DNA of 64,000 nucleotides, taken from contig CACIRC010000003.1 in NCBI GenBank assembly GCA_902588895.1, forward strand, positions 24,472 through 88,471. Direction: 5' to 3'. This document shows positions 30,719-41,657 of the stretch, one piece after another. The translations under genes and the position numbers were made by a program. Below the pieces are notes generated by a model. The model did no database searches. It was given only the letters and a program-made list of their open reading frames with translations, and had not been told where the DNA came from. Origin of the DNA: an uncultured Pelagibacteraceae bacterium (GTDB lineage: Bacteria; Pseudomonadota; Alphaproteobacteria; Pelagibacterales; Pelagibacteraceae). Within the stretch, counting starts at the first letter, position 1; every line of letters starts with the position of its first letter.

Positions 30719-32635
30719 TTAATTTTTCACAACTCTTATTGTTTCCTTTTGAAACAAAATATCAGAAATTTTCTTAGAAATTTGAGAACTGTTTAATCCA
30801 GCTTTATCGTACATTTTTTTTGGATCATTTTGTTCAATAAACTCATCTGGTAAAGTCATTGATCTAAATTTTAAACCTTTATCAAATACTCCTCTTTCAG
30901 CTAATAAATTTTTAACATGAGAACCGAAACCACCTATTGATCCCTCCTCAATAGTTATCATAAGCTCATGTTCCTTAGCAGATTTTAGTATAAGTTCTTC
31001 ATCTAAAGGCTTAGCAAATCTGGCGTCTATCAAAGTTGTTGAAACTCCTTTTGCTTTTAATTCCTCTACAGCTAACTTGCACTCCTCAAGTCGAGTACCG
31101 AGGTTTAAAATACAAACTTGTGACCCTTGTTGAACGACTCTCCCTTTACCAATTTCAATTTTTTCGTCTATTGAAGGGAGGTCAACACCTACTCCGGTTC
31201 CTCTTGGATATCTAATTGCAGAAGGTCTGTCATTTATATCTACTGAAGTATTAATCATTTTAACGAGTTCTGCTTCATCACTTGCTGCCATTACTACAAA
31301 GTTAGGTAAAGTTGATAAGTAAGTTATATCAAATGAACCAGCATGTGTTGATCCATCAGCACCAACTAATCCTGCTCTATCTATCGCAAATCTAACTGGT
31401 AAACTTTGAATGGCAACATCGTGGACAACTTGATCATACGCTCTCTGTAAAAATGTAGAATAAATTGCAGCATATGGTTTGTATCCCTCGGTTGCGAGAC
31501 CGGCTGCAAAAGTTACAGCATGTTGTTCTGCTATTCCTACATCAAACATTCTACCTGGAAACTCCTTTACAAAAATATCCATACCAGTCCCTCCTGGCAT
31601 CGCTGCTGTTATTCCTACTATTTTGCTATCTTTTTTTGCATGCTTAACTAAGGTGTTTGCAAATACTTTTGTATAAGCTGGAAGGTTTGATTTGCTCTTT
31701 ACCTGTTCTCCTGTCTCAACATTAAATTTTGACACTCCATGATAATGATCATTTGCTTTTTCTGCATAAGCATAACCTTTTCCTTTTTGAGTTTTAATAT
31801 GGATCATTATAGGACCCTCATGTCTTGATTCTTTTGCATTTTTTAAAATTGGAACTAGGCTTGATAAATCATGACCATCTATAGGACCTGCATAATAAAA
31901 ACCAAGTGAACTAAACAATGTGCCTCCTGTTACTGCTGAACGGAAAAAATCCTCTGCTTTTCCTGCTTTGGCGCTAAATCTTTTTGAAAATGCAGATGTA
32001 ATTAATTTTAAAGTTTCTCTAAGACTAAAATATATTTTACCCGTAAATAATTTTGCCAAGTAAGTTCTCATCGCTCCAACTGGTTTTGCAATTGACATAT
32101 CGTTATCATTTAAAATAACAATCATTTTTGTCTTAGATGCTCCAGCATTATTCATTGCTTCGTAAGCCATACCCGCACTAATTGCTCCATCACCTATGAC
32201 GGCTATTACATTTGAAGACTTATTTTCTAATTTATTTGCCTCAGCAATTCCTAATGCTGATGAAATAGATGTTGAACTATGGGCTGCTCCAAATGGGTCA
32301 TACTCACTTTCAGATCTTTTTGTAAAACCTGATAAACCATCACCCTGTCGCAAAGTTCTAATCTTATCTTTTCTTCCAGTTAAAATTTTATGAGGGTAAG
32401 ATTGATGACCAACATCCCATATTAATTTATCATTTGGTGTATCAAAAACATAATGAAGTGCGACTGTCAATTCAACCACTCCTAAACCAGCACCAAGGTG
32501 ACCTCCTGTTTCTGAAACAGCACTTATCATTTCCTCCCTAACCTCATCTGCTACTTTTTGTAAATTATCTTCAGAAACTTTTCTTAAATCAGATGGAAAG
32601 TTGATATTATTTAAAAATTGATAATTTTTTTTCAT
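30719..32635 (-). CDS. dxs: 1-deoxy-D-xylulose-5-phosphate synthase
   Basis: ThDP enzyme condensing pyruvate and glyceraldehyde 3-phosphate, the entry step of the MEP isoprenoid pathway. The 638-residue length is normal. It has [20 protein letters not shown] (about 45-64), the ThDP motif [18 protein letters not shown] (about 148-165), the catalytic-Glu region [15 protein letters not shown] (about 366-380) and [18 protein letters not shown] in the C-terminal part. It overlaps ispA by 4 bp in the xseB-ispA-dxs cluster conserved in proteobacteria. Confidence 0.98.
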   Translation of the reverse strand: MKKNYQFLNNINFPSDLRKVSEDNLQKVADEVREEMISAVSETGGHLGAGLGVVELTVALHYVFDTPNDKLIWDVGHQSYPHKILTGRKDKIRTLRQGDGLSGFTKRSESEYDPFGAAHSSTSISSALGIAEANKLENKSSNVIAVIGDGAISAGMAYEAMNNAGASKTKMIVILNDNDMSIAKPVGAMRTYLAKLFTGKIYFSLRETLKLITSAFSKRFSAKAGKAEDFFRSAVTGGTLFSSLGFYYAGPIDGHDLSSLVPILKNAKESRHEGPIMIHIKTQKGKGYAYAEKANDHYHGVSKFNVETGEQVKSKSNLPAYTKVFANTLVKHAKKDSKIVGITAAMPGGTGMDIFVKEFPGRMFDVGIAEQHAVTFAAGLATEGYKPYAAIYSTFLQRAYDQVVHDVAIQSLPVRFAIDRAGLVGADGSTHAGSFDITYLSTLPNFVVMAASDEAELVKMINTSVDINDRPSAIRYPRGTGVGVDLPSIDEKIEIGKGRVVQQGSQVCILNLGTRLEECKLAVEELKAKGVSTTLIDARFAKPLDEELILKSAKEHELMITIEEGSIGGFGSHVKNLLAERGVFDKGLKFRSMTLPDEFIEQNDPKKMYDKAGLNSSQISKKISDILFQKETIRVVKN

Positions 32636-33504
32636 TTTTTTCTATTCAATATATGGCCTAATGTTTCATTTATTTTTTCAGATCTTGAACCATATTTTCT
32701 TAAATTCTTATTAATATCTTTTATTATCTTATCACAATACTTAACTGAGTCATCATAGCCTATTAAATTTATAAGTGTTGCCTTGCCTTTTTTTTGATCT
32801 TTTCCTGTTTTTTTCCCAGCTTCCTTAGATTTACTTTTCAAATCAATTAAATCGTCAGCTATTTGGAATAAAAGACCAATTTTTGATCCAATATTTTCAA
32901 AAAATTTAATTTCTTGGATTGTTTTTTTTTTAATTATTGCTGGAGCTGCACAACAGAAACTAAATAACATTCCTGTTTTCTTTATTTCCATTTCTAATAT
33001 TTTATTCCTTGATATTTTCTTTTTCTCATAGCTCAAATCTAAATATTGCCCACCAGCTATTCCTAAATGACCTGAACATTCTGATAATTTTTTGATTAGG
33101 TTGATTTTTATCTTTTCATTTAATTTCAGTTTATGACTTGATAAAATTTCAAAAGCTAAAGTTAGTAATGAATTTCCCGCTAGAACTGCTGTTGACTCGC
33201 CAAATTTAATATGAGTTGAAGGTTTTCCTCTTCTTATATCATCATCATCCATGCAAGGTAGATCATCATGAATAAGCGAATAAGCATGAATACATTCAAC
33301 AGCTGAACCAACTATTATCAATGTTTTATAATCAATTGAAAATAATGACCCTAAGTCAATTAAGATTTTAGATCTTATTTTTTTTCCACCTGGAAATAAA
33401 CCATACTTCATGGGTGACATTAACTGAGAATATTTCTGTGAATTAATATATTTTTTAAGAAATATATTTGTGTCCTTAGCTATTTTATTAAGCTGTTTTT
33501 TCAT
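32632..33504 (-). CDS. ispA: Short-chain polyprenyl (farnesyl/geranyl) diphosphate synthase
   Basis: 290 residues. [16 protein letters not shown] is the IPP-binding block (about 39-54). The first Asp-rich motif is [20 protein letters not shown] (about 77-96), of the type-II form with two residues inserted between the aspartates that marks bacterial farnesyl synthases. The second motif is [13 protein letters not shown]. It makes farnesyl diphosphate as precursor for undecaprenyl and quinone chains. It lies between xseB (17-bp overlap) and dxs. Confidence 0.95.
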   Translation of the reverse strand: MKKQLNKIAKDTNIFLKKYINSQKYSQLMSPMKYGLFPGGKKIRSKILIDLGSLFSIDYKTLIIVGSAVECIHAYSLIHDDLPCMDDDDIRRGKPSTHIKFGESTAVLAGNSLLTLAFEILSSHKLKLNEKIKINLIKKLSECSGHLGIAGGQYLDLSYEKKKISRNKILEMEIKKTGMLFSFCCAAPAIIKKKTIQEIKFFENIGSKIGLLFQIADDLIDLKSKSKEAGKKTGKDQKKGKATLINLIGYDDSVKYCDKIIKDINKNLRKYGSRSEKINETLGHILNRKK

Positions 33505-33736
33505 TTTTTTTATTTATTTCTTTAATCTTTTTATTCGTCTCTTCCCCAATAGATTTAAAATTTTTATAAAATTTCTTTTCAATAATATTATTTAATTTTA
33601 GAAGTTCTTGATAACTAACAACTGAATTGTTTAAATCGCTTTCTTTCTCTAGAGACTCTATAATCCTATTTGCTTTTTCTGTAAGTTCCTCTAAAGAGTA
33701 CTGATCATAATCAAGTGGTAATATTTTATCTTTCAT
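33488..33736 (-). CDS. xseB: Exodeoxyribonuclease VII small subunit
   Basis: 82 residues. The SLEELTEKANRIIESLEKESDLNNSV region (about 14-39), followed by YQELLKLNNIIEKKFYK, matches the helical XseB family, and linkage to ispA-dxs is the classical proteobacterial order. XseB forms helical arms on the XseA nuclease, which degrades single-stranded DNA; xseA is not in this window. The C-terminal 20 residues are a Lys/Glu-rich tail. Confidence 0.88.
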   Translation of the reverse strand: MKDKILPLDYDQYSLEELTEKANRIIESLEKESDLNNSVVSYQELLKLNNIIEKKFYKNFKSIGEETNKKIKEINKKNEKTA

Positions 33737-33756
33737 ATAATAATAATTATTAATAC

Positions 33757-34689
33757 ATGAAATCTATTCAATCAAATATCAAAAAAGCAAAAAAATATTT
33801 AGATAATAATCATTGTATTGCAGTACCAACTGAAACTGTTTATGGACTGGCTGCAAACGCTTACTCGAACAGTGCTGTTAAGAAAATATTTAGTCTTAAA
33901 AAAAGACCATTAAAGAATCCGCTAATTGTGCATTATTATGATATCCTAAGACTTAAGGAGGACTGTGATATCAATGATAATTTAGTAAAACTTTACAAAA
34001 AATTTTCTCCAGGTCCAATAACTTATGTTTTAAAATTAAAAAATAACTCAAAAATATCAAAATTTGTCACCAATAATAAAAAAAGTATTGCTGTACGTTT
34101 TCCTAAACATAAATTGTTTAGAAATTTATTAAAAAATTTAGATTATCCAGTAGCTGCACCTAGCGCAAATATATCCTCAAGATTAAGTTCTGTTAAACCA
34201 TCTGATGTAAAAGAAGAATTTGGTTCAAAAATAAAATATATTTTAAATGGAGGAAAAAGTAAAATTGGAGTTGAATCCACAATATTAAATCTTTTAGAAA
34301 AACCTTCACTTTTAAGATATGGAGGCCTAGATACAAAAAAAATTGAAAATGTTTTAAAAAAAAAATTATTAATTAATACAAATTCAAAAAAAAAACTATC
34401 TCCTGGTTTGTTTCCGTTACATTACTCACCAGGGATACCTTTAAGAGTCAATGTTAAAAAACCAAAAAAAGATGAGGCTTATTTATTAATAAAAAAAAGA
34501 AAATCAAAATTAAAAAACTATTATTATTTATCCAAAGTGAAAAATATAGAGGAAGCTGCAAAGAATTTATATACTACCTTAAGAAAAATTAAAAACGATG
34601 GTTTTAAAAAAATTGCAGTTGAGACGATACCAAACAAAGGTCTTGGCAAAACAATTAACGATAGATTAGAGAGAGCCTCTAAATATTAA
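33757..34689 (+). CDS. tsaC: Threonylcarbamoyl-AMP synthase (Sua5 type)
   Basis: Makes threonylcarbamoyl-AMP from threonine, bicarbonate and ATP for t6A37 in ANN-decoding tRNAs. The YrdC domain (about 1-190) has AVPTETVYGLAANAYS (about 22-37), KKRPLKNPLIVHY, SPGPITYVLK and PVAAPSANISS. A linker and a shortened C-terminal Sua5 domain with LSPGLFPLHYSPGIPL follow. At 310 residues it is the long Sua5 form rather than the short TsaC of E. coli. Its stop overlaps the next start by one base (TAATG). Confidence 0.94.
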   Translation: MKSIQSNIKKAKKYLDNNHCIAVPTETVYGLAANAYSNSAVKKIFSLKKRPLKNPLIVHYYDILRLKEDCDINDNLVKLYKKFSPGPITYVLKLKNNSKISKFVTNNKKSIAVRFPKHKLFRNLLKNLDYPVAAPSANISSRLSSVKPSDVKEEFGSKIKYILNGGKSKIGVESTILNLLEKPSLLRYGGLDTKKIENVLKKKLLINTNSKKKLSPGLFPLHYSPGIPLRVNVKKPKKDEAYLLIKKRKSKLKNYYYLSKVKNIEEAAKNLYTTLRKIKNDGFKKIAVETIPNKGLGKTINDRLERASKY

Positions 34690-35411
34690 TGACAAATTCT
34701 ATTGAAGTAATCAATCTATCAAAAAAATATAAAGATAAAGTAGCAGTAGCTAATATAAATTTTAAAATTAATGAAAATGAAATGGTTGGTCTATTGGGAC
34801 CTAATGGATGTGGTAAAACTACAACTATTGGAATGATTTTAGGATTATTAAAACCAAGCAGTGGTGAGGTTTTAATCAACGGAGAGAATATTGAAAAAAA
34901 TAAAATCTCGCTTCTTCATAAAATGAATTTTATTTCACCATATATTGAATTGCCCAAAAAACTTAAAGTTAAACAAAATTTAATTGTCTATGGAAAATTA
35001 TATAATATTAAAAATTTAAATGACCGAATAGATCACCTTGCAAATAAACTTAGATTAACAGACCTTTTAAACAACATTACCGGAGAACTTTCTTCTGGGC
35101 AAAAAAATAGGGTAAGTCTTGCTAAAGCTTTAATAAATGATCCAGCGGTACTTTTGTTGGATGAACCCACTGCTTCATTAGATCCTGAAACTGGTGACTT
35201 TGTAAGATCGTTTTTAGAAGATTACAAAAAGGAAAAAAAAATATCAGTTTTGCTCGCCTCTCATAATATGGAAGAAGTAAAAAGATTATGTAGTTCTGTT
35301 TTAATGATGAAAGATGGTTTAATAGTGGATAGAGGAACTCCTGAAGAGTTAATAACAAAATATGGAAGAAGAAATTTAGAGGAAGTATTTTTAGAAATTG
35401 CGAGAAAATAA
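34689..35411 (+). CDS. ABC-2 type exporter, ATP-binding subunit
   Basis: 240 residues. Walker A GPNGCGKTT (about 37-45), signature LSSGQKNRV (about 136-144), Walker B VLLLDEP (about 155-161) and switch His in ASHNMEEV (about 190-197). The domain is of the CcmA/Nod-factor-exporter class that pairs with ABC-2 permeases. The permease gene follows after 2 nt. The exported molecule is unknown. Confidence 0.93.
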   Translation: MTNSIEVINLSKKYKDKVAVANINFKINENEMVGLLGPNGCGKTTTIGMILGLLKPSSGEVLINGENIEKNKISLLHKMNFISPYIELPKKLKVKQNLIVYGKLYNIKNLNDRIDHLANKLRLTDLLNNITGELSSGQKNRVSLAKALINDPAVLLLDEPTASLDPETGDFVRSFLEDYKKEKKISVLLASHNMEEVKRLCSSVLMMKDGLIVDRGTPEELITKYGRRNLEEVFLEIARK

Positions 35412-35413
35412 AA

Positions 35414-36205
35414 ATGAATTTAATTAGAATTTACGGTCTTTTTTTAAGACACTTTTATTTAATAACTAGATCATTTCCAAGAATATTAGATTTGATTTAT
35501 TGGCCTTCAATTCAAATTACTCTTTGGGGATTTATTTCTAATTTTTTTGCAGCTCATAGCTCTTATTACAGTGGTGCAGTAGGAGTTATTCTTTCATGTG
35601 CAATTCTTTATGATTTTTTATTTAGAACCAGTATTGGCTTTAATATGTTATTTTTGGAGGAAATTTGGAGTAGAAATTTTACAAACCTATTTATTGCACC
35701 GATGAAAATTAGTGAAATAATTGTTTCTCTTGTTTTTACTGCTTTAATAAGAGCATTAATTGGTTTGATCCCAGCTATACTATTAACTTCTCCATTGTTT
35801 GGTATATCTTTGCTAAAACTTGGTCTCCCTTTAGCATTTCTTTTTTTGAGTCTCTATTTATTTGGAATAACACTTGGTCTATTTGTTTCAGCAGGATTAT
35901 TAAGATTTGGACCATCTTTTGAGAATATTGCATGGTCTACCATGTTTTTATTAGCACCTTTTGGCTGTATTTACTATCCGGTTGAAACACTACCAGAAAT
36001 CTTCCAATCAATCGCTTTCGCACTTCCATTGGTTTATATTTTTGAGGAAACTAGAAATATCTTAGTCAATGGAATTGTAAATTATGAAAATATCATTAAT
36101 GCAATCTATCTGAACGGGTTTTATTTAATTTTATCAATATTTGTATTTTATTACTCTTTCGAAAAAGCAAGAGATAAAGGAACTTTAATAAATATAGGTG
36201 AATAA
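35414..36205 (+). CDS. ABC-2 type exporter, permease subunit
   Basis: 263 residues with about six hydrophobic helices and no signal peptide, typical of ABC-2 permeases. An amphipathic N-terminal segment (YGLFLRHFYLITRSFPRILDL split over about 8-28) precedes the first helix. The conserved late block MFLLAPFGCIYYPVETLP (about 179-196) is the usual P-x2-Y-P-V motif of drug and polysaccharide exporters. It forms a two-gene export unit with the preceding ATPase. Its stop is 2 bp from the 3' end of the opposite-strand tRNA-Arg. Confidence 0.9.
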   Translation: MNLIRIYGLFLRHFYLITRSFPRILDLIYWPSIQITLWGFISNFFAAHSSYYSGAVGVILSCAILYDFLFRTSIGFNMLFLEEIWSRNFTNLFIAPMKISEIIVSLVFTALIRALIGLIPAILLTSPLFGISLLKLGLPLAFLFLSLYLFGITLGLFVSAGLLRFGPSFENIAWSTMFLLAPFGCIYYPVETLPEIFQSIAFALPLVYIFEETRNILVNGIVNYENIINAIYLNGFYLILSIFVFYYSFEKARDKGTLINIGE

Positions 36206-36207
36206 AC

Positions 36208-36284
36208 TGGTGCGCCTGCTAGGAGTCGAACCCAGAACCTCCTGATCCGAAGTCAGGCGCTCTATCCAGTTGAGCTACAAGCGC
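36208..36284 (-). tRNA. tRNA-Arg (anticodon TCG)
   Basis: 77 nt with an encoded CCA (36208-36210). The acceptor stem GCGCTTG pairs with CAGGCGC. The D arm is AGCTC...GAGC, the anticodon arm is CCTGA-CTTCGGA-TCAGG with TCG at positions 34-36, and the T arm has the canonical loop TTCGACT. Anticodon TCG reads CGA, and other CGN codons if A or modified U is used. It lies tail-to-tail with the ABC-2 permease gene and head-to-head with rluD. Confidence 0.97.
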
Positions 36285-36307
36285 ATATAGTATTAATATT
36301 ATATTTT

Positions 36308-37288
36308 ATGGAAAAAAACATTAATTTTATAGTCAAAGAGGATGAGAAGAATTTAAGGGTTGATGTTTTAATTAACAAAAGAGAGGTATTAATAAGTAGA
36401 ACTAGAATTAAAAATTTAATTTTGAAAGAAAAGTTAACACTAAATAATGAAATAATTAAAAGTCCATCAAAAAAAGTCTCAATTGGCGATACTATAAATC
36501 TTAAGATACCAGAGCCTAAAATAGCATCCCTTAAACCTTACGAATTTAAATTAGAAATAATATACGAAGATAATGATCTATTAGTAATTAATAAACCCGC
36601 CGGAATAATCATGCATCCAGGGGCTGGAAACTATGATAAAACAATTGTGAATGCATTGATGCATTATGATAAGGATTCTTTATCAAATATAGGAGACGAG
36701 TTAAGACCTGGTATTGTTCATAGAATTGATAAAAACACATCTGGTTTAGTTGTAATTGCAAAAAACAATGTAACTCATGAAAGTTTATCAAAACAATTTA
36801 GTGATCATACAATTATAAGAGAGTACCAACTTTTAATATGGGGAAAATTAAGACCGACTTCAGGAAGGATTGAAACATTTATAACTCGTAGTTCAAAAAA
36901 TAGACAACTTATGGAAGTTAGTAGTTCTAAAGGTAAGAAAGCTATAACAAATTATAAAACACTTGAAATTTTTGAAAATCAGAAAATACCAACTTTAAGT
37001 TTAGTTGAATGTAAATTAAAAACGGGAAGAACACATCAGATAAGAGTTCATATGAATTATAAAGGTAATAGTCTAGTTGGAGATGATAAATATAAAAAAA
37101 AATATAAAAAATTAAAAAATATTGATTTAGATATCCAAAATTCAATTACTAAATTAAATAGGCAATTCCTGCATGCAAAAACCTTAGGATTTATACATCC
37201 GCGTACTAAGAAAGAGTTGATTTTTTCCTCACTTTTGCCAAAAGATCTAAATAATATTCTAAAAATGCTTAGAAATACTGAAGAATAA
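36308..37288 (+). CDS. rluD: Ribosomal large subunit pseudouridine synthase, RluD family
   Basis: 326 residues. An N-terminal S4 RNA-binding domain (about 15-75, RVDVLINKR...ISRTRIKNLI) is followed by the RluA-type catalytic domain. It has INKPAGIIMHPGAG (about 98-111), the active-site aspartate in GIVHRIDKNTSGLVVIAK (about 135-152), and TGRTHQIRVHMNYKG (about 240-254). RluD modifies U1911/1915/1917 of 23S rRNA helix 69; the closest family assignment (RluD against RluC) is by domain layout. Confidence 0.93.
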   Translation: MEKNINFIVKEDEKNLRVDVLINKREVLISRTRIKNLILKEKLTLNNEIIKSPSKKVSIGDTINLKIPEPKIASLKPYEFKLEIIYEDNDLLVINKPAGIIMHPGAGNYDKTIVNALMHYDKDSLSNIGDELRPGIVHRIDKNTSGLVVIAKNNVTHESLSKQFSDHTIIREYQLLIWGKLRPTSGRIETFITRSSKNRQLMEVSSSKGKKAITNYKTLEIFENQKIPTLSLVECKLKTGRTHQIRVHMNYKGNSLVGDDKYKKKYKKLKNIDLDIQNSITKLNRQFLHAKTLGFIHPRTKKELIFSSLLPKDLNNILKMLRNTEE

Positions 37289-37304
37289 ATTATTGAAAAT
37301 TAGG

Positions 37305-37310
37305 TATAAT
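37305..37310 (+). promoter_or_regulatory. Probable -10 element of rpoH
   Basis: TATAAT preceded by GG, 20 nt before the rpoH ATG, in the 41-bp gap after rluD. No clear -35 box at 17 bp. It would give a leader of about 13 nt, too short for the long thermosensing 5' structure of E. coli rpoH. Confidence 0.35.
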
Positions 37311-37329
37311 TAATTAAATAAACACTGCT

Positions 37330-38223
37330 ATGAGTACAACAATTAGTAACAATCTACCAGCTCTATCGAACGAAGGTGGGCTATCTGCATATTTAGAGCA
37401 GATTAAAAAATTTCCCATGTTAGCTGCAGAAGAGGAATATATGTTAGCAAAAAATTGGAAAACGACAGGTAATATTAAAGCTGCAGAAAAATTAGTAACT
37501 AGTCACTTAAGATTAGTTGCAAAAATTGCTATGGGCTACAAAGGATATGGTTTGCCCATAAATGAAATGATTTCTGAGGGAAATGTAGGTCTTATGCAAG
37601 CTGTTAAAAAATTTGAACCTGAAAAAGGTTTTAGATTGGCAACTTACGCTATGTGGTGGATTAAAGCTTCTATCCAAGAATATATATTAAGATCTTGGAG
37701 TCTTGTAAAAATTGGAACTACCAGTGCTCAAAAAAAATTGTTTTTTAATTTAAAGAAAATTAAAAATCAAATTTCTCCAGAAACTGAAGGAGACTTAAGA
37801 GATGAGCACGTTGATCATATAGCTAATAAGCTCGATGTAAGTAAAGAAGAAGTTGTTTCAATGAACAGGAGGCTTTCTGGAAAGGAATTCTCCCTAAATG
37901 CTCAAGTTGGGGAAGATGGTGATGAATGGCAAGACTGGTTGGTTGATAAAGAACTTGATCATGACTTAAAATTTGCTCACCACGAGGAAATGGAGCAAAG
38001 AAAAGATTTGTTAAAAGACTCTATTAAAGTTCTTAACGATAGAGAAAGAGAAATTTTATACTCAAGAAGACTAAATGATGACCCAACTACACTAGAAGAT
38101 TTAAGTAAAAAATATAAAATTAGCAGAGAAAGAGTTCGACAAATAGAAAATAAAGCATTTGAAAAACTTCAAAAGCATATGCTTCTACTAGCTAAATCAA
38201 AAAATCTTTTACCCGCAAGCTAA
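37330..38223 (+). CDS. rpoH: RNA polymerase sigma factor RpoH (sigma-32)
   Basis: Heat-shock sigma factor, 297 residues. Region 2 includes [35 protein letters not shown] over about 56-90 and the -10-recognition segment [18 protein letters not shown] (about 101-118). The RpoH box [10 protein letters not shown] (about 133-142) is diagnostic against RpoD. Region 4.2 is [18 protein letters not shown] (about 263-280). Its client genes probably include ftsH and the DegP-like protease in this window; FtsH degrades RpoH in E. coli. The stop overlaps convergent purA by 4 bp. Confidence 0.97.
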   Translation: MSTTISNNLPALSNEGGLSAYLEQIKKFPMLAAEEEYMLAKNWKTTGNIKAAEKLVTSHLRLVAKIAMGYKGYGLPINEMISEGNVGLMQAVKKFEPEKGFRLATYAMWWIKASIQEYILRSWSLVKIGTTSAQKKLFFNLKKIKNQISPETEGDLRDEHVDHIANKLDVSKEEVVSMNRRLSGKEFSLNAQVGEDGDEWQDWLVDKELDHDLKFAHHEEMEQRKDLLKDSIKVLNDREREILYSRRLNDDPTTLEDLSKKYKISRERVRQIENKAFEKLQKHMLLLAKSKNLLPAS

Positions 38224-39512
38224 ACTTCAAAAGGGTTTTCAATTAAAATAGTATCGTCTCTTTCTGGACTAGTTGAGATACTTGACACTTTTGCACCAAT
38301 AAAATCTTCAATAGCAAAAATATATTTTTTTGCATTTTCAGGCAATGAGTCCATATTTTTGACTCCACTTGTAGAAACTTTCCAGCCTGGGAAAGTTTCA
38401 TAAATTGGTTTTATTTTTATTTGGTCTTCTACAGCAGCAGGTAAATAATCTAATCTCTTGCCATCAAGATCATAAGCAACACACATTCTAATTTCATCTA
38501 ATTCATCAAGTACATCTAGTTTTGTTAACGCGATACCATCAATCCCTGAAACTTTAATAGTTTGCCTCACTAAAACACCATCAAACCATCCACATCTTCT
38601 TTTTCTACTTGTAACAGTTCCAAATTCTTTTCCGCGTGTTCCTAAAAGTTCACCGATATCATCTGTTAACTCAGTAGGAAAAGGGCCTTCTCCAACTCTA
38701 GTTGTATAAGCTTTTGTAATGCCAAGAACATAATTTATCGAATTAGGTCCACAACCGGTTCCTGTCGCTGCACTTGAAGCAACAGTATTAGATGAAGTTA
38801 CAAAAGGATAAGTTCCGTGATCCACATCAAGTAAAACACCTTGGGCTCCTTCAAATAAAATTTTCTTTTTTTGTTTTTTATATTGATCAATCTTTAGCCA
38901 AACTGGCTGAGAAAATTCTAATATTTTGGGTGCTATTTCAAGCAAATCAGATTTAAGTTGATCTTTTTCAAAAATTTTTTTTCCTAGACCTTTTCTAATC
39001 GCATTATGATGAACTAATACAGAGTCGAGTCTTTGATCTAAATTTTTTTCAGATCTTAGATCCATAACTCTTATAGATCTTCTTCCAACTTTGTCTTCAT
39101 ATGCTGGTCCAATTCCACGTCTTGTAGTTCCTATTTTGCTTTTTCCTGCTGCATCCTCTCTAATCTCATCCATTTCTCTATGAAAAGGCAAAATTAAATT
39201 TGCAGACTCTGAAATAATAAAATTATTTACATTTACTTCTACACCTTTAGATTTTATTTCTTCTATTTCCTCTAATAAAGCCCATGGATCTATGACGACT
39301 CCGTTGCCAATAATTGATATTTTGCCTGTTCTAACTATTCCGGATGGCAGTAATCTCAATTTATATGTAACACCATTAATCACTAAAGTATGGCCAGCAT
39401 TATGACCTCCTTGGAATCTTATTACTACATCAGCCTGTTCAGATAACCAATCAACGATTTTTCCTTTACCTTCGTCACCCCATTGAGATCCAACAACAAC
39501 TATATTTTTCAT
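38220..39512 (-). CDS. purA: Adenylosuccinate synthetase
   Basis: GTP-dependent formation of adenylosuccinate from IMP and aspartate, on the path to AMP. The 430-residue length is normal. The P-loop [16 protein letters not shown] (about 8-23) carries the catalytic Asp, [10 protein letters not shown] is at about 34-43, [18 protein letters not shown] at about 128-145, and the C-terminal [13 protein letters not shown]. It is last in the glmM-thiD-purA run and overlaps thiD by one base. Confidence 0.98.
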   Translation of the reverse strand: MKNIVVVGSQWGDEGKGKIVDWLSEQADVVIRFQGGHNAGHTLVINGVTYKLRLLPSGIVRTGKISIIGNGVVIDPWALLEEIEEIKSKGVEVNVNNFIISESANLILPFHREMDEIREDAAGKSKIGTTRRGIGPAYEDKVGRRSIRVMDLRSEKNLDQRLDSVLVHHNAIRKGLGKKIFEKDQLKSDLLEIAPKILEFSQPVWLKIDQYKKQKKKILFEGAQGVLLDVDHGTYPFVTSSNTVASSAATGTGCGPNSINYVLGITKAYTTRVGEGPFPTELTDDIGELLGTRGKEFGTVTSRKRRCGWFDGVLVRQTIKVSGIDGIALTKLDVLDELDEIRMCVAYDLDGKRLDYLPAAVEDQIKIKPIYETFPGWKVSTSGVKNMDSLPENAKKYIFAIEDFIGAKVSSISTSPERDDTILIENPFEV

Positions 39513-40324
39513 TATTTAAATTTTCTGTTTACTTTTAGGGAAGTGAGATGGTTAATTGGGCCATGACCTTTTCCATATTTCGGGTTAGATTTAATTGAAG
39601 AATTTACATACTTAATTCCTAGCTCACAAGATTTCTTTAATGTTTTTCCACATGATAAAAAAGTTGTAACTGAGCTAGATAAAGTACAACCTGTACCATG
39701 AGTATTCTTTGTTTTGTGACGCTTGCTTTTGAAGATCTTTATATCTTTTGCGTTTATTAAAATATCTATTACATTTTTATGTTTTAAATGACCACCTTTT
39801 ATAAGTACATTTTTAGCTCCTAATCCTATAAGTTTATTAGCAGCAAAAATCATATCCTCTTTTGATAGAATTTTTGTTTTAGTCAAAATTTCGGCCTCGG
39901 GTATATTAGGGGTAATAAGTGATACTTTTTTAATTAGTTTTAATTTTAAAAATTGAATAGCTTTATTATCTATCAGTTTAGCCCCTCCCTTAGCAACCAT
40001 CACTGGATCTAATATGATTTTTTTAACTTTAATTAAATCCAAAGCTTTTAGTACCATTCTAATAACCTCTGAAGAATGCAGCATACCAATTTTTATTGCA
40101 TCAGGTCTTATATCTTTACAACTATAAATAATTTGATTAAAAATTTCTTTTGGATTAATCCTAACAATTGATTTTACACCTGTGGTATTTTGTGAAGTAA
40201 CTGCAGTTATTGCTGTCATTGCATAAGAGCCTAGAGCAGTAACAGTTTTTATATCGGCTTGAATACCTGCTCCACCAGATGAGTCGGATCCTGCAATAAT
40301 TAAAATTTTAGAATTTGTTTTCAA
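39512..40324 (-). CDS. thiD: Hydroxymethylpyrimidine/phosphomethylpyrimidine kinase
   Basis: Phosphorylates HMP and HMP-P for thiamine synthesis. 270 residues. [21 protein letters not shown] (split at about 12-32) is the substrate loop, [13 protein letters not shown] (about 105-117), [10 protein letters not shown], and the catalytic [13 protein letters not shown] (about 208-220) with the anion-hole GTGC. The start is 1 nt past glmM's end on the same strand. No TPP riboswitch is seen upstream. No thiC is in the window. Confidence 0.96.
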   Translation of the reverse strand: MKTNSKILIIAGSDSSGGAGIQADIKTVTALGSYAMTAITAVTSQNTTGVKSIVRINPKEIFNQIIYSCKDIRPDAIKIGMLHSSEVIRMVLKALDLIKVKKIILDPVMVAKGGAKLIDNKAIQFLKLKLIKKVSLITPNIPEAEILTKTKILSKEDMIFAANKLIGLGAKNVLIKGGHLKHKNVIDILINAKDIKIFKSKRHKTKNTHGTGCTLSSSVTTFLSCGKTLKKSCELGIKYVNSSIKSNPKYGKGHGPINHLTSLKVNRKFK

Positions 40325-40325
40325 T

Positions 40326-41657
40326 TTATTTAATTTTTTTCGCGATCATATTTACACATTTGTATACAAGAGCTTTATTCTCACCTTCTCCCATTACTCT
40401 TATTTTGGACTCTGTTCCTGATTTTCTTACTAAAATTCTTCCATTACCTTTAATTAATTTATCCACATTTTTTATAATTTTTTTTATCTCTGGTTTGTTA
40501 ATAATATTTTTATCTTTTACTTCGATATTTTCTAAAATCTGAGGTGTTTTCTTAAATTGTTCAAAAAATTCACTTGCCTTTTTTCCTTTTCTTAAAGCAA
40601 AAAGAGCTTCTAAAGCTACTAGCAAACCATCTCCCGTGGTTGCAAATTTACCTAAAATAATATGTCCCGATTGTTCACCACCTAAATTAAAATTATATTT
40701 TTGCATTTTTTCTTTAACATATCTATCTCCAACATTTGCCCTTAAAAATTTTATTCCTTTTGATTTAAAATATTTTTCTAAACCATAATTTGACATTAAT
40801 GTTCCAATAACTCCCCCTCTTAACATTTTTTTATTTTTCCATCTTGTTGCTAAAGCGGCTATAATTTGATCTCCGTCTATTATATTGCTTTTTTCATCAC
40901 ACATTATAATTCTGTCAGCATCTCCATCTAAAGATATTCCAAGATGTGCTTTGTATTTTTTTACAGCAGATCTAATTTTTCTTGGAAAAGTTGATCCACA
41001 TTTTTTATTGATATTTAAACCATTTGGTTTAACACCTATTGCTATGACTTTAGCTCCTAATGATTTCAATAATTCAGGGCCTGCTTTATAACCAGCACCA
41101 TTTGCACAATCTATTACTATTCTTAGCCCTCTTAAATTGAACTCTTTTGTAAAATTTTTTTTTAATATTTTAATATATTTTTTGGTACCTGTTTCTAATC
41201 TTTTAACTCTTCCTAATTTTTCAGAATGCGAAAGGTTTTTTGAAATTTTCTTATCTATAAGTCCCTCAATTTTTTTTTCTATTTTATCTGATAATTTCAT
41301 TCCATCAGGACCAAACAATTTTAAACCATTGTCAAAATGTGGATTGTGTGAGGCGGTGATCATTATGCCCATATTAGCCTTCATTTCTTTTGTTAGCATA
41401 GCCAACCCATTAGTTGGTAAGGGTCCTAGGGTATAAACATGCATACCAGCTGAAGCTAAACCAGAAACAAGAGCTGGCTCAAGTGCATATCCTGACAATC
41501 TTGTATCTTTTGCAATTATTGCTGTTTGTTTTCTTTTTTTTTGAGATTTAAAGTATGTTCCGCTAGCAAGTCCAAATTTAAAGAACATATCTCCATTTAT
41601 AAATTTACTATTAACTGCTCCTCTTATTCCATCTGTTCCAAAATATTTTTTTGTCAT
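40326..41657 (-). CDS. glmM: Phosphoglucosamine mutase
   Basis: Converts glucosamine-6-phosphate to glucosamine-1-phosphate for peptidoglycan and LPS. The 443-residue length is normal. GTDGIRGAVN (about 7-16), the phosphoserine loop ITASHNPHFDNGLKLFG (about 99-115), the metal loop SLDGDADRIIMCD (about 237-249), a sugar-binding GGEQSGHII (about 322-330), and the C-terminal phosphate-binding RKSGTESKIRVMGEG. It overlaps the folP stop by one base; the folP-glmM order is common in bacteria. Confidence 0.98.
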   Translation of the reverse strand: MTKKYFGTDGIRGAVNSKFINGDMFFKFGLASGTYFKSQKKRKQTAIIAKDTRLSGYALEPALVSGLASAGMHVYTLGPLPTNGLAMLTKEMKANMGIMITASHNPHFDNGLKLFGPDGMKLSDKIEKKIEGLIDKKISKNLSHSEKLGRVKRLETGTKKYIKILKKNFTKEFNLRGLRIVIDCANGAGYKAGPELLKSLGAKVIAIGVKPNGLNINKKCGSTFPRKIRSAVKKYKAHLGISLDGDADRIIMCDEKSNIIDGDQIIAALATRWKNKKMLRGGVIGTLMSNYGLEKYFKSKGIKFLRANVGDRYVKEKMQKYNFNLGGEQSGHIILGKFATTGDGLLVALEALFALRKGKKASEFFEQFKKTPQILENIEVKDKNIINKPEIKKIIKNVDKLIKGNGRILVRKSGTESKIRVMGEGENKALVYKCVNMIAKKIK